This document shows, one piece after another, positions 38,596 through 48,300 of a DNA stretch of 64,000 nucleotides. The stretch is taken from positions 81,319 through 145,318 of the forward strand of contig JAQVZS010000001.1 of NCBI GenBank assembly GCA_028708075.1, in the 5' to 3' direction. The position numbers and the translations under genes were made by a program. The stretch's first letter is position 1, and the number at the start of each line of letters is the position of its first letter. The notes beneath the pieces were generated by a model. The model was not told the DNA's origin. It did no database searches and saw nothing but the letters and a program-made list of their open reading frames with translations. The stretch comes from Massilibacteroides sp. (GTDB lineage Bacteria > Bacteroidota > Bacteroidia > Bacteroidales > Tannerellaceae).

Positions 38596-40527
38596 TTATT
38601 CGGTTTGAAAAGGAGACGCGGGAAGCCCAACATTATTTTTTAAGTTGGCTCCTTCCGGATTGTCTCCCCATGCGTAGCGTACTTTTACAGGTTCGTCGAT
38701 ATCTTCGTTCCACACAATTACGTGCTTGTTTTCTATCCGGGCTTTTGCCCATTTGTATTGGTTGTCTTTACCCGCAATCGCGAATCCTTTCAGTTCGTCG
38801 ATTGGTGCGAAGTTGTCTGTACCTTCCCGAAAAGAAAGAATCACCCGGTTGCCTTCAATCCGCATGGATTGATAAATAGGCCCGTCTGCAACGACTGTTT
38901 TATCACCGTAAACAATCCGTTGAGCTTGTAAGGATAGCCGTTTACCGACATCTTTTTTGTTTAGCGGATGAATGTCGTTCCATTCGCCGAGATCGATGGC
39001 TACCGCTAATCCGGTATTTGGCGTGTCCTGAACGACTCGTTTTTGCTCGTTTCTCAGTTCCGCCCAATTACTATTCTGCGGTTGAGCGGATACTTTCATA
39101 AAATTGGGAAGTTGTACGATGAGAAAAGGTAATTTTGGATTGTTCCAAAAACATCTCCAATCTCGAATCAGGGAAGTCAGTAGTGAATAGTATTCGTGTG
39201 GCCGGCCGGTATTTGTTTCACCCTGATACCAGATGACTCCTTTAAAGGTGTTATTTCGGAGCGGTGCGATCATCGCGTTGTAAAAGCCTGTTGGCCGTTG
39301 TTGATAAGTCCCGACACCTTGCAAAGCCGGCATGCGAGTTCCTATCGAATATTTCCAGTCTTTTCTTAGGTCGATCTCACTGTTTTTAAGAATAAGTTTA
39401 TACAATTTGTCGTCTACAAACTCCGGAAATCCGGAATAGCTGATTAAACGGATGGTAATTGTATTTTTGCCGGGTTTCAGCAACTCTTTGGAAACCGTAT
39501 AAATTCGTGGCGGGTATTGGTAAGCCACCGTTCCGACAAAAGAGCCGTTGACAAAGACGGAATCGGCGTCCACAATGCATCCCAGACGTAGGATGGCGTC
39601 TTCTTCCACTTGCTCGACCGATAATTCTATGGTTTTGCGGAACCAGAACGAGCCGTTTACAAACCCCGATGCGTCGTGTGCCCAAGTTTTGTCCGACAGA
39701 TCGGTTTCTTTCCACAAATGGTCGTCGTACTTTGGATCATACCATTGGGGAGTCTCGCGCAGTCCTGGATCTTCTTTATATAAGATGGTATTCCATAAAT
39801 CCCTACGTTCCCCATCTAATTTTCGGGTGTTTTCGACATACGTGTCGAAGCGGTGTAAATCGCGGTCATGCAGATATTGTGGAAAATCTTTCAGCCCGTT
39901 TTCGCTGATCCAGGATTCGATAGGGGATCCGCCGACGGATGAGTTGATGATTCCAACCGGGACTTTTGTTTTTTCATATAGGTCTTTTGCAAAAAAATAA
40001 CAGACCGCGGAAAAAGAAAGTGCGTTTTCAGGTGTTAATTGTTGCCAGGCAACTTCTTTTATCTCGCGTTGCGGTTGATGATAGTTTTCTGCAATGGGTG
40101 TTTTGACATAGCGGATGTTAGAGTTGGTATATTCTTCAACTTCCGAAGCATAAAGATCCAGAACCCGTTTGATAGGTAATTCCATATTCGATTGCCCCGA
40201 GCACAGCCATAGGTCGCCAACCAAAATATCTTTTATCCGAAGGTCGTTGACCGACATGTCGTATGGTCCTCCCGCTTCCGTCGGTGACAAGGTCAGTTTC
40301 CATTCACCACCGGCGTCAGCAATGGTCTGATACGTTTTGTTCAGGAATTTAATAAGAACAATTTCCCCGGCATCTGCCGTACCCCAAATTATGATGTCTT
40401 GATTCCGTTGAAGAACCATTCCGTCGGAAATCAAAACAGGTAGTTTAACCTCTGCTTCGCACCAATGTGCAAAGCAAAAGAGTAAACTAACATTTAAAAC
40501 TAATCTATAAAAAAAGGAATTTTTCAT
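38596..40527 (-). CDS. SGNH-type carbohydrate acetylesterase with inserted jelly-roll (sialate-esterase/CE20-like)
   Basis: A 643-aa exported enzyme (signal peptide ending CFAHWCEA). The catalytic Ser113 is in WLCSGQSNMELP, block III is in GVIWYQGETNTG and the Asp/His pair is in DIHPLNKKDVGKRL. Between about residues 255 and 375 a galactose-binding-like beta-sandwich is inserted (DAILRLGCIVDADSVFVNG, GKNTITIRLISYSG). That arrangement resembles CE20 xylan acetylesterases, although automatic annotation would say sialate O-acetylesterase. In this locus it most likely deacetylates xylan. It is 13 bases after GH115. Confidence 0.85.
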   Translation of the reverse strand: MKNSFFYRLVLNVSLLFCFAHWCEAEVKLPVLISDGMVLQRNQDIIIWGTADAGEIVLIKFLNKTYQTIADAGGEWKLTLSPTEAGGPYDMSVNDLRIKDILVGDLWLCSGQSNMELPIKRVLDLYASEVEEYTNSNIRYVKTPIAENYHQPQREIKEVAWQQLTPENALSFSAVCYFFAKDLYEKTKVPVGIINSSVGGSPIESWISENGLKDFPQYLHDRDLHRFDTYVENTRKLDGERRDLWNTILYKEDPGLRETPQWYDPKYDDHLWKETDLSDKTWAHDASGFVNGSFWFRKTIELSVEQVEEDAILRLGCIVDADSVFVNGSFVGTVAYQYPPRIYTVSKELLKPGKNTITIRLISYSGFPEFVDDKLYKLILKNSEIDLRKDWKYSIGTRMPALQGVGTYQQRPTGFYNAMIAPLRNNTFKGVIWYQGETNTGRPHEYYSLLTSLIRDWRCFWNNPKLPFLIVQLPNFMKVSAQPQNSNWAELRNEQKRVVQDTPNTGLAVAIDLGEWNDIHPLNKKDVGKRLSLQAQRIVYGDKTVVADGPIYQSMRIEGNRVILSFREGTDNFAPIDELKGFAIAGKDNQYKWAKARIENKHVIVWNEDIDEPVKVRYAWGDNPEGANLKNNVGLPASPFQTE

Positions 40528-40540
40528 GAGCTATGATGCG

Positions 40541-43042
40541 TTAATTTTTTAATCCACTCTCAGGAGGCCCTAAATATGAAGGTTTTACACCGCCGGTATC
40601 GATCACGATTTTTTGCAATACGATTCCCGGATCAAGCGGTCTGAAACGTAGAGTCCATTTGCCTGACGACAGAATATGATGTTTCGTTGCTGTTCGGATG
40701 ATACTTTCCGCCTGCCATTGTCCTAGTTCTCCCCGGTAATGTCCGTTGAAGTTGACTGTTTGTTCTTTCCCGCCAGCTAAAGAAACGGCATAGCTTAATC
40801 CTTTGTTCCCATTGAAGTTTAGAGTAGGCGAGACATATATCTCGATCGAAACTTCACCTGCAGAAGAAAATTCGATGTCGTATTCTAAATAGGTGTTTTC
40901 GTCCGGGATTTTTATAACGGGCGTAGTTGTTACTGCTGAAACTGTTTTCCCCAGATCCGGGATAACCATCCAGCGCGTTTCACCCGGCTGACTTTTTCTT
41001 GAAAAATGAGCAGCTTCGATGGAAATGTAATTGTCTTTTTCCAAGAAAAGAGGAGAGGAGGTCTTTGGGGGTTCAGGAACATAAAAGACTTCCGGCATCA
41101 CATTGAAAGGTGGTTGTTGCCAATACGTATATCCGATATGTGTTTGCGACATCATGTGATTCCATTTTCCGTTTGCGATAGCAGTATGGTAATGTTCCGT
41201 GAGAAGAGAATCTCTTTTAAAATACGCTTTTGCCCGGTCTGCCCACTGATTGGCATTCGGATCGTTCTTTTTTGCCAGATCTCGATTCATCGCAACGGCA
41301 TAATATAGGTCGTACAGATTCGAACAGGCTTGTACGGGATATAAAACCAATTGGTCGTATGCCTCTTTTACGTCGTCAGGCAAGAAGTAATTCAACTTCA
41401 TCGCGTCAAATAATAAGTCGCTGTATTCATTTCGGACACGTTCGAATTCATTGTAATGATGCAGACTGTATGTTTTTGAGTTCAACAGTTCCGGAGTAAC
41501 CCGCCTGTTGTATTTTGTGTATAAATTGATTAGACGGGCAGCTTCTTTTGCATAAACTTCGCCGAACTGACGTGCGCAGAAAGCTTCCGTATGTTTCAGT
41601 AGATTGGTTTCATTAAAACGATCCGGATCCCAAGCCATATCCAGGAAAAACTGAATTGGATATTCCATCGGCTTCAAATCTCCTACATTAACAACCCACA
41701 ATTCCTTTACTCCATAACGATAAGTCAGATTCATCTGTTCCCAGATACGGGGCACCTGAGAAACGTTCAGCCATTTATAATTGCGCGGTCCGCCTACATA
41801 ATCGAAATGATAATACATGCCGTAGCCTCCTTTCCGAGGTTTTGTATTCGGATCAGGCAGTTTGCGCACATTCCCCCAATTATCGTCGCAAAGAAGCAAC
41901 GTTACATCGTCCGGCACGCGCATCCCTTTATCATAATAATCCTGAACTTCTTTATATAGCGCCCAGACCTGAGGTGTTTCCGTTATTTTTTTCTGTGTGA
42001 CATTGGCAATGATTCGGCGTTGATCTTTTACGATTCTTTCCAGTAATGAGATGTTGGCTTCTTCGCTCATCGGCTCGTCACCATCTCCACGCATACCGAT
42101 AGTCACCACCGTTTCATGATCTTTCATGCGTTCCATTCCGTCTGTCCAAAACTTTTTCAAGGTTGTGGCGTTTTTTGTATAATCCCATGTGCCACTGCCA
42201 TAGCGTCTCCATTCATCGTGCGCTCTTCCCAGCGGTTCATGGTGAGAGGTGCCGATGACAATCCCCATTTCGTCCGCCAGCGATCCATTCAACGGATCGT
42301 CGTCATAAAAGGCGCTTCCCCACATGGCCGGCCAAAGAAAATTTCCTTTCAGGCGAAGAATTAATTCGAAGACTTTTTCATAAAACGAATGATTGAAACC
42401 ACCGAAAGTTTCGCTTGCCCAACTGCTTAGCGCCGGCGCCTCGTCGTTTAAAAAAATACCCCGGAATCTTATTGCAGGTTCACCGGCCGTATAGGATCCT
42501 TTTTGAAAGTAAAGATTCTCCTGCTTTCGTATGGGAACATCCGCCCAATAATACCAAGGCGATACCCCGATCTGGTTGGATAATTCATAAATACCGTAGA
42601 TTGTGCCACGTTTGTCACTTCCGGCAATGACCAGTGCCTCGTCTATGCCTGAAAATGGTTTCGACACACATTGGATTAAAAATTTTTCCTTTTTGTTTTC
42701 TAATGCGTTTTTATTTATTTTTTTTTCTTTAATCAATTGGTCGATCCATTGGTTTTTACCGACTGTCCCAATCAATAATACGCGTTTATCCGGGGATAAA
42801 ATCGTATCATAGAGAACCGGTTCGTTTCCGGTCACTTGTTTAAAATCATTTCTTAATGTGTTGATAGCCCGGATGACGCCCGGAAAATCATTTTGGTCAA
42901 TATAAATAGGAATAGTCAACGTGTTTTGGGTTAACACAAACGTTTCGTTTGTCTTTTGGGGGACAATGAATCGTGCTGTTTGTCCGAAAAGACAAACAGA
43001 TAATAATAAAAAAAGAAAGAAAGTCAATATCGTTCTGTTCAT
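40541..43042 (-). CDS. GH115 alpha-glucuronidase
   Basis: An 833-aa exported enzyme (signal peptide MNRTILTFFLFLLLSVCLFG) that removes (4-O-methyl)glucuronic acid from internal and terminal positions of glucuronoxylan. Family features are IRFRGIFLNDEAPALSSWA, FNHSFYEKVFELILRLKGNFLWPAMW, GIVIGTSHHEPLGRAHDEW and a C-terminal accessory domain from about residue 680 containing YISIEAAHFSRK. The length is normal. It is the first gene of the long operon. No clean TAnnTTTG box precedes it; TGAATTTG (minus) near 43085 is a one-mismatch candidate. Confidence 0.94.
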   Translation of the reverse strand: MNRTILTFFLFLLLSVCLFGQTARFIVPQKTNETFVLTQNTLTIPIYIDQNDFPGVIRAINTLRNDFKQVTGNEPVLYDTILSPDKRVLLIGTVGKNQWIDQLIKEKKINKNALENKKEKFLIQCVSKPFSGIDEALVIAGSDKRGTIYGIYELSNQIGVSPWYYWADVPIRKQENLYFQKGSYTAGEPAIRFRGIFLNDEAPALSSWASETFGGFNHSFYEKVFELILRLKGNFLWPAMWGSAFYDDDPLNGSLADEMGIVIGTSHHEPLGRAHDEWRRYGSGTWDYTKNATTLKKFWTDGMERMKDHETVVTIGMRGDGDEPMSEEANISLLERIVKDQRRIIANVTQKKITETPQVWALYKEVQDYYDKGMRVPDDVTLLLCDDNWGNVRKLPDPNTKPRKGGYGMYYHFDYVGGPRNYKWLNVSQVPRIWEQMNLTYRYGVKELWVVNVGDLKPMEYPIQFFLDMAWDPDRFNETNLLKHTEAFCARQFGEVYAKEAARLINLYTKYNRRVTPELLNSKTYSLHHYNEFERVRNEYSDLLFDAMKLNYFLPDDVKEAYDQLVLYPVQACSNLYDLYYAVAMNRDLAKKNDPNANQWADRAKAYFKRDSLLTEHYHTAIANGKWNHMMSQTHIGYTYWQQPPFNVMPEVFYVPEPPKTSSPLFLEKDNYISIEAAHFSRKSQPGETRWMVIPDLGKTVSAVTTTPVIKIPDENTYLEYDIEFSSAGEVSIEIYVSPTLNFNGNKGLSYAVSLAGGKEQTVNFNGHYRGELGQWQAESIIRTATKHHILSSGKWTLRFRPLDPGIVLQKIVIDTGGVKPSYLGPPESGLKN

Positions 43043-43127
43043 AAATGTGATTGCTTAGATTGGGCTTTTGCTAAACCGGACAAATTCACCACTCTAAAGA
43101 ATTGTTTTTATAAGAAAAACTGTTTAA

Positions 43128-43162
43128 ATACGAGACAAAAGTGATCCACTTTTGTCTCGTAT
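43128..43162 (-). terminator. Perfect 16-bp hairpin after the susD relic
   Basis: The arms ATACGAGACAAAAGTG and CACTTTTGTCTCGTAT pair completely around a 3-base loop. It is positioned as the terminator of a transcript ending at the SusD-like relic. There is no long T-run, so it could be a strong partial terminator or a 3'-end stabiliser. Confidence 0.6.
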
Positions 43163-43187
43163 TGGTAATTAAATCAAAAAACAGACA

Positions 43188-43250
43188 TTAATTATAGCCT
43201 GGATTTTGATAAGCATCTTTTTCGTTTTCCGTCATTTCCAACGATACATT
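43188..43250 (-). pseudogene. Probable 3' relic of a susD (RagB/SusD family) gene
   Basis: Read on the minus strand from 43250, 20 codons give NVSLEMTENEKDAYQNPGYN followed by TAA; an in-frame stop lies just upstream. SusD-family proteins very often end in QNPGY after a short linker from the last motif, which this matches. No other SusD sequence is present, and the 21-base gap to the GH43 stop leaves no room for it. A short strong hairpin follows, as expected after susCD. The match is by eye over a short peptide, so chance similarity cannot be excluded. Confidence 0.55.
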
Positions 43251-43271
43251 TTAATTGTTACAAATTGTTTA

Positions 43272-45008
43272 TTAATGATTGGTTTTTACAGCATAAAGTC
43301 CGATAGTAGAACCCGTGAAACCACCGGCCACAGCTGTCGACAGAGGTTTTGCGTCGATTGAATCGCATAACATTTCCCATTCTCCTTCCCCACAGCGGTA
43401 ATAAAAGCTGTAAAAAGTTCCGGAAGAAATCACTTTCAGATAAACAGGCGCTCCTTTGGGGGCTTTGATTATTCTTTCTGTTTCAGGGATAGATTTGGAG
43501 CCGACTGTTTGATTTAAACCTACAATCTTTTGCCCATCTTTTTGTCCGATTGAAAAGAAATACTGATTTTTTTCGTTTTTAAAGAGTAAGATCCCGGCTT
43601 TTTCTTGTTCTGTTTCCGGATCGAATTCGATGCTGGTCGTACATTCGAATTGATGATGTTGCATACGTCGCGTGACAAACGCCGGTGTTTTTTTCTCTGT
43701 AGCTGATATATCCGAACATACTAATTGCAGAAAGCCCGGCTCGTTTGTTAACGAATATAAATCGGAAGCAGGAGCTCTCAGGGTGAGCCATTCCATGCCC
43801 AGCGCAGTTTTGTCGAAATCGTCTTTCCATATGAAGTTCCCGAAAGTTACGTTCTCGTTTCGTTTTACGCCGTCTCTTTTTAGTACTAAAGGAATCAGAT
43901 CATCTCCCTGTGTCATATACGGAAATCCGTCGTCGCTCCACTTTACGGGCATCATGAATGTCTCCCTCCCCAAGTTCTCAAATTCATTATTTATCGGTCT
44001 ACAGGCTAGAAAAACAGCCCACCAATCTCCTTCTTTGGTTTGGATCAAATCCGCATGTCCGGCGCACGTAATTGGGTCGGGACGATCCGGTGCAAGATGT
44101 TTTTGCGTCAGAATTGGATTTTTTTCCCACGGTGTAAAGTCACCCATAGGAGCGTTTCCGCTGAAAATAACTTCCGTATGATTTGTTCCTGTTCCGCCTT
44201 CGGCCGCCATCAAATAATACTTGCCATTGATTTTATACATGTGCGGACCTTCGATCCAGATTGGTTTTTCCGCTAGATTTACGCCTCCGTTCACTAACAT
44301 TTTCCACGAACCTTTCGTTTGGTCTGTTTCCACGTCGAATTCGCGGATGCGAATCGAACGATGACCGTCGTACAACTCTTTGCCGTCCATGCCGTCGTTG
44401 TTAATAATATAGGCGCGTCCGTCTTCATCAAAGAAAAACGACGGATCGATACCACCGACTTCCGGTAAGAAAATCGGATCTGACCAGGAATCGAACGGGT
44501 CTTTTGTTTTAACAAAGAAGTTCCCGGCTCCTACATTCGTGGTTATCATATAATATGTTTGGTTGTGGGGATTGTAGCTGATGGCCGGGGCAAAAATTCC
44601 ACCGCTTATATGCTGTCCTTCCATGTTAAGCAGTTGAGACGGACGGTCTAAAACATACCCTATTTGTTCCCAGTTTACCAAATCCGTGCTGTGGAATATC
44701 GGAACTCCCGGATAGTATGTAAAAGTAGAAGTAACTAAGAAATAGTCTGTCCCGTTTGTACATATACTCGGATCTGAATACCAGCCCGGCAGGATGGGAT
44801 TGTAAAACTGATCCTCTTCTGTCAAAGGATGGTTATTATAGTAATTGTCGTTTCCGACATACGCGAAATAATCGAAGTAAGCGACGGATTCTCCATTCTC
44901 GTTTACCTGTTTTTTCGAGTTTTGGTTTACAGAACACCCAGGTAAAATGAGTGATAAAACGAGCAAACTAAAAAAAAAGTTTATGCGAAAACTGTGTTTC
45001 TTTTTCAT
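43272..45008 (-). CDS. GH43 glycosidase lipoprotein with C-terminal beta-sandwich
   Basis: A 578-aa lipoprotein (signal MKKKHSFRINFFFSLLVLSLILPGC). The GH43 propeller starts with QFYNPILPGWYSDPSICTNG (catalytic Asp), has GGIDPSFFFDEDGRAYI (second Asp) and IEGPHMYKINGKYYLM (acid Glu). The C-terminal domain (from about residue 390, FGNFIWKDDF onward) is the beta-xylosidase accessory sandwich. The extra 45 residues between lipobox and catalytic domain are not typical and could be a spacer from the membrane. Specificity is beta-xylosidase or alpha-L-arabinofuranosidase. It is transcribed from the divergent region shared with the regulator and followed by the susD relic. Confidence 0.87.
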   Translation of the reverse strand: MKKKHSFRINFFFSLLVLSLILPGCSVNQNSKKQVNENGESVAYFDYFAYVGNDNYYNNHPLTEEDQFYNPILPGWYSDPSICTNGTDYFLVTSTFTYYPGVPIFHSTDLVNWEQIGYVLDRPSQLLNMEGQHISGGIFAPAISYNPHNQTYYMITTNVGAGNFFVKTKDPFDSWSDPIFLPEVGGIDPSFFFDEDGRAYIINNDGMDGKELYDGHRSIRIREFDVETDQTKGSWKMLVNGGVNLAEKPIWIEGPHMYKINGKYYLMAAEGGTGTNHTEVIFSGNAPMGDFTPWEKNPILTQKHLAPDRPDPITCAGHADLIQTKEGDWWAVFLACRPINNEFENLGRETFMMPVKWSDDGFPYMTQGDDLIPLVLKRDGVKRNENVTFGNFIWKDDFDKTALGMEWLTLRAPASDLYSLTNEPGFLQLVCSDISATEKKTPAFVTRRMQHHQFECTTSIEFDPETEQEKAGILLFKNEKNQYFFSIGQKDGQKIVGLNQTVGSKSIPETERIIKAPKGAPVYLKVISSGTFYSFYYRCGEGEWEMLCDSIDAKPLSTAVAGGFTGSTIGLYAVKTNH

Positions 45009-45357
45009 GATAGTTTAAATTTTCAGATAAGTATAAATCGTATGACTTTTGCAAATATACCGAGGCTGTATTCTCTCTGTATGGGTTTTTGATACTGATG
45101 TTTTATTTCGTGAAACATATTGCTTCGAATTTGTAACAAAAAATTATATATATAGTACAATAATTATCATAGTTCCTTGATTTATTGTGAGTTTTCCGTT
45201 TCGGAGGATGGATCGTGTCTTGAAAAGTTTACTTAAAGAAAGTGTTTTTTCTACGTAACCGCTCAGATGTTATTCTTTATTTAAATATAATCGCTATATT
45301 TGTGTTTTACAGAATTAGCGGTAGATTTACACTCAATATTATGAAAATCCACTGGTT
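45009..45357. promoter_or_regulatory. Divergent control region between GH43 and the hybrid regulator
   Basis: A 349-base AT-rich region. A minus-strand -7 box (TATATTTG, plus CAAATATA at 45052-45059) serves GH43, and a plus-strand TATATTTG at 45295-45302 serves the regulator. A six-codon upstream ORF, MKIHWL, runs from 45341 and its TGA overlaps the regulator ATG (ATGA). Binding sites for the regulator itself are expected near the GH43 promoter, but I could not define one. Confidence 0.55.
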
Positions 45358-48300
45358 ATGAGAATCATATTTGTCCTATTTGTTCTGAATATTTTCGTGT
45401 TTGCTCATTTAAAAGCAGAATCCGGAAGAATGTTTTCGGCAGACAAAGAGCTATCGAACAGTCTTCTTTACGATATGCATCAGGATTGTTATGGGGTGAT
45501 TTGGATTGCTACCGAAGATGGGTTGAATCGATACGATGGGTCTAAATTTACCATATACAGGCACGATAATAAAAATCCGAAATCGTTACAACATAATTAC
45601 GTTCGTGTTCTTTTTGAGGATAGCCAAAAGCGTTATTTTATCGGTTTATTGAACGGACTTCAACTTTACGATCATGCTACGGATACGTTTGAAAAGGTTC
45701 TTATGCTCAATAAATCAGGGATAGAACTTAGCCCTCATGTGTTTAGCATATTAGAACGAAAAAATCATGAAATTTTAATCGGAACTTCCGGACAGGGGAT
45801 TTTTAAACTTGTCCAAGATAAAGATAGATTTTTTGCGCTTCAAGTTTACAATGATGAAATTAGCTATTTTATCAGTTGTTTGTATGAAGACCAGAAAGGA
45901 AATCTGTGGGTAGCGACTCAGGATAAAGGCCTTTTTCGCTTGAACCATAACTATGTGTTGAAGAGCTTCTTAAAAAATGGAGACGTAGGGTTGAATAGCA
46001 TTTCCAGTATTTGCGAAGATGAAGAAGGACATGTTCTGGTGGGCAGTTTGACGAAAGGCCTTTTTATGCATGATGAAAAAACAGATTCTTTTTTGCCGGT
46101 AGATTATTCGGGGGGGCGCAATCTGCCGATTAAAACTTTGTTTATTAATTCGCCCGAAGAAATTTTTCTGGGAACCGATGGATTGGGCATGAAAATATAC
46201 AAAACAAAAGAACGGGCAATTGTCGACACAACTTTCAATATTTCCAGTTTTAATTTTGAAAAATCCAAAGTTCATTCCATTTTACGGGATAACGCAGGAA
46301 ATACGTGGCTGGGTATCTTTCAGAAAGGGGTGATCCTTATCCCGGAACAGACGAATAAGTTCAATTATATTGGGTATAAATCGGTCCGCTACAATACAAT
46401 CGGAACAAATTGTGTTATGTCACTTTGTGAAGACCGGAACGGGATCGTGTGGGTTGGGGCGGATAACGATGGAATATACGGGGTACATCTGAAAGGTGGG
46501 CAGTATGCTCATTTTTATCCAACAGGCAAACCTAATTCTGTGCCTTCTACGCTCATGGCTATTTTTGAAGATTCGAACCAGGATTTGTGGCTTGGGTCTT
46601 ATCTGAATGGAATGGGACGGTTTGACAGGAATAACGGACGGTATGAGCAGGTAAAAGAATTGGTCGATGATAACGGCAGTCCCATTGAGCGGGTGTACTG
46701 TTTTGCGGAAGACTGGGAAAAGAATTTGTGGGTTGGCACGCATGGAGGTGGACTTTATCGGATGGATTTGCGTACGCGCAAAATCACGAATTTTAACCGG
46801 CCTGCGGATATGGGGTATGGCAATGAACAGAATGTTCTGGCGAATTATTGGATTAATTGTTTGTTACTTTCGTCCGACAGTACAAAATTGTATATCGGGA
46901 CGTATGATGGTTTACTTTGTCTGGATATCCCGAAGAATGATTACGGATCTACTTTTGGTACGGTGCAGTTGCTCAAAACCCGTGTGATTTATTCTATTTA
47001 TGAAGATAAACCGGGGAATATCTGGTTAGGAACGTCTGAAGGATTAATACGCGTGGATAAAGATACGCATGCGCTATCATCTTATTCGACGGAAGATGGT
47101 TTGTCAAGCAAAGTGATTTGTGCGATCCGCGGTGATCAGGCGGGTAATTTATGGATCAGTACGCATTATGGTATTTCCCAGTTTAATCCTGAAAGAGAAG
47201 ATTTTATCAATTATTATGCCAGCGACGGACTGCAAGGAAACGAGTTTAGTAAATGTGTTTCGTTTATTGATCATAACGATAATATCATTTTCGGAGGGAT
47301 CAACGGCATTACTTATTTTGATCCCAGCGAAATAAAATTTCAGAAAAAAAAGCTCGATGTACGTATTTCTGATTTTTATATTCATGATCAGCCTGTCCGA
47401 AAGGGGACGAAATCCGGTTCGAAGTCTGTGATAGATACGACGGTGGTAGATGCGAATGTTTTTCATCTGTCGCAAAAGGATAATTCGTTTAGTATCGAAT
47501 TTACGGTAATGGAATTTAATACGCCCGAGCGGATTGTTTATTCGTATAAGGTTAACGATGAGAACTGGATTAGTCTACATCCTGGCACGAACCGTGTTTC
47601 GTTTAGTAATCTTACGCCCGGAAATTATTATTTCAAAGTGAAAGCGAAAGATTATAATTCTTATTCCGACGAAAAAAGTATATCTGTAATTATATCTCCC
47701 GTATGGTATTTCTCTACGTGGGCGAAATTAGTTTATTTCTTATTGTTTCTCTCAATGCTCTATTTGATTGTCTTGCAGGTACGACAGCGTTATCGCTCAC
47801 GACAACGATTATTGCAACATCGGCATGAACAGGAAATTAATGAAGCTAAGTTACAGTTTTTTATGAATATCGCCCATGAAATACGAACACCTATGTCGCT
47901 GATCATTAGTCCCCTGAAAAAACTGATGACGACGGATACGGACAAAGAAAGACGGAAAAGTTATGGAATGATCAATCGGAATGCCGAACGGATTTTAAAC
48001 TTGATCAATCAATTGATGGATATCCGGAAAATCGATAAAGGTTTGATGACTTTAAAATTTCAAGAGGTAGAAATGGTTTCCTTTTTAAAGGAATTATGTC
48101 ATTATTTCGAATACCAGAGTAAAACGAAAAATATCCGTTTTTCTTGCAGTTCTGTTTTTGAACGGTTGGACGTGTGGGTAGATCCGAAAAACTTCGACAA
48201 AATTATCATGAATGTGCTTTCGAATGCATTTAAATATACACCTGAAGGAGGCGAAATCAATATTTGTGTAGACGTCAGCGAGGTTCGCAAAAAAAAATAT

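Noticed and set aside
39548-40000. 150-codon plus-strand ORF inside the acetylesterase gene
   Set aside because: Antisense shadow with no recognisable features.
38596-40527. Sialic acid metabolism from the sialate-esterase-like family
   Set aside because: No sialidase, nan genes or sialic acid transporter; the xylan operon context favours xylan deacetylation.
43128-43162. Perfect hairpin as an insertion-sequence end
   Set aside because: No transposase, target duplication or matching partner end; its place after a susD-like 3' end fits a transcript-end structure better.
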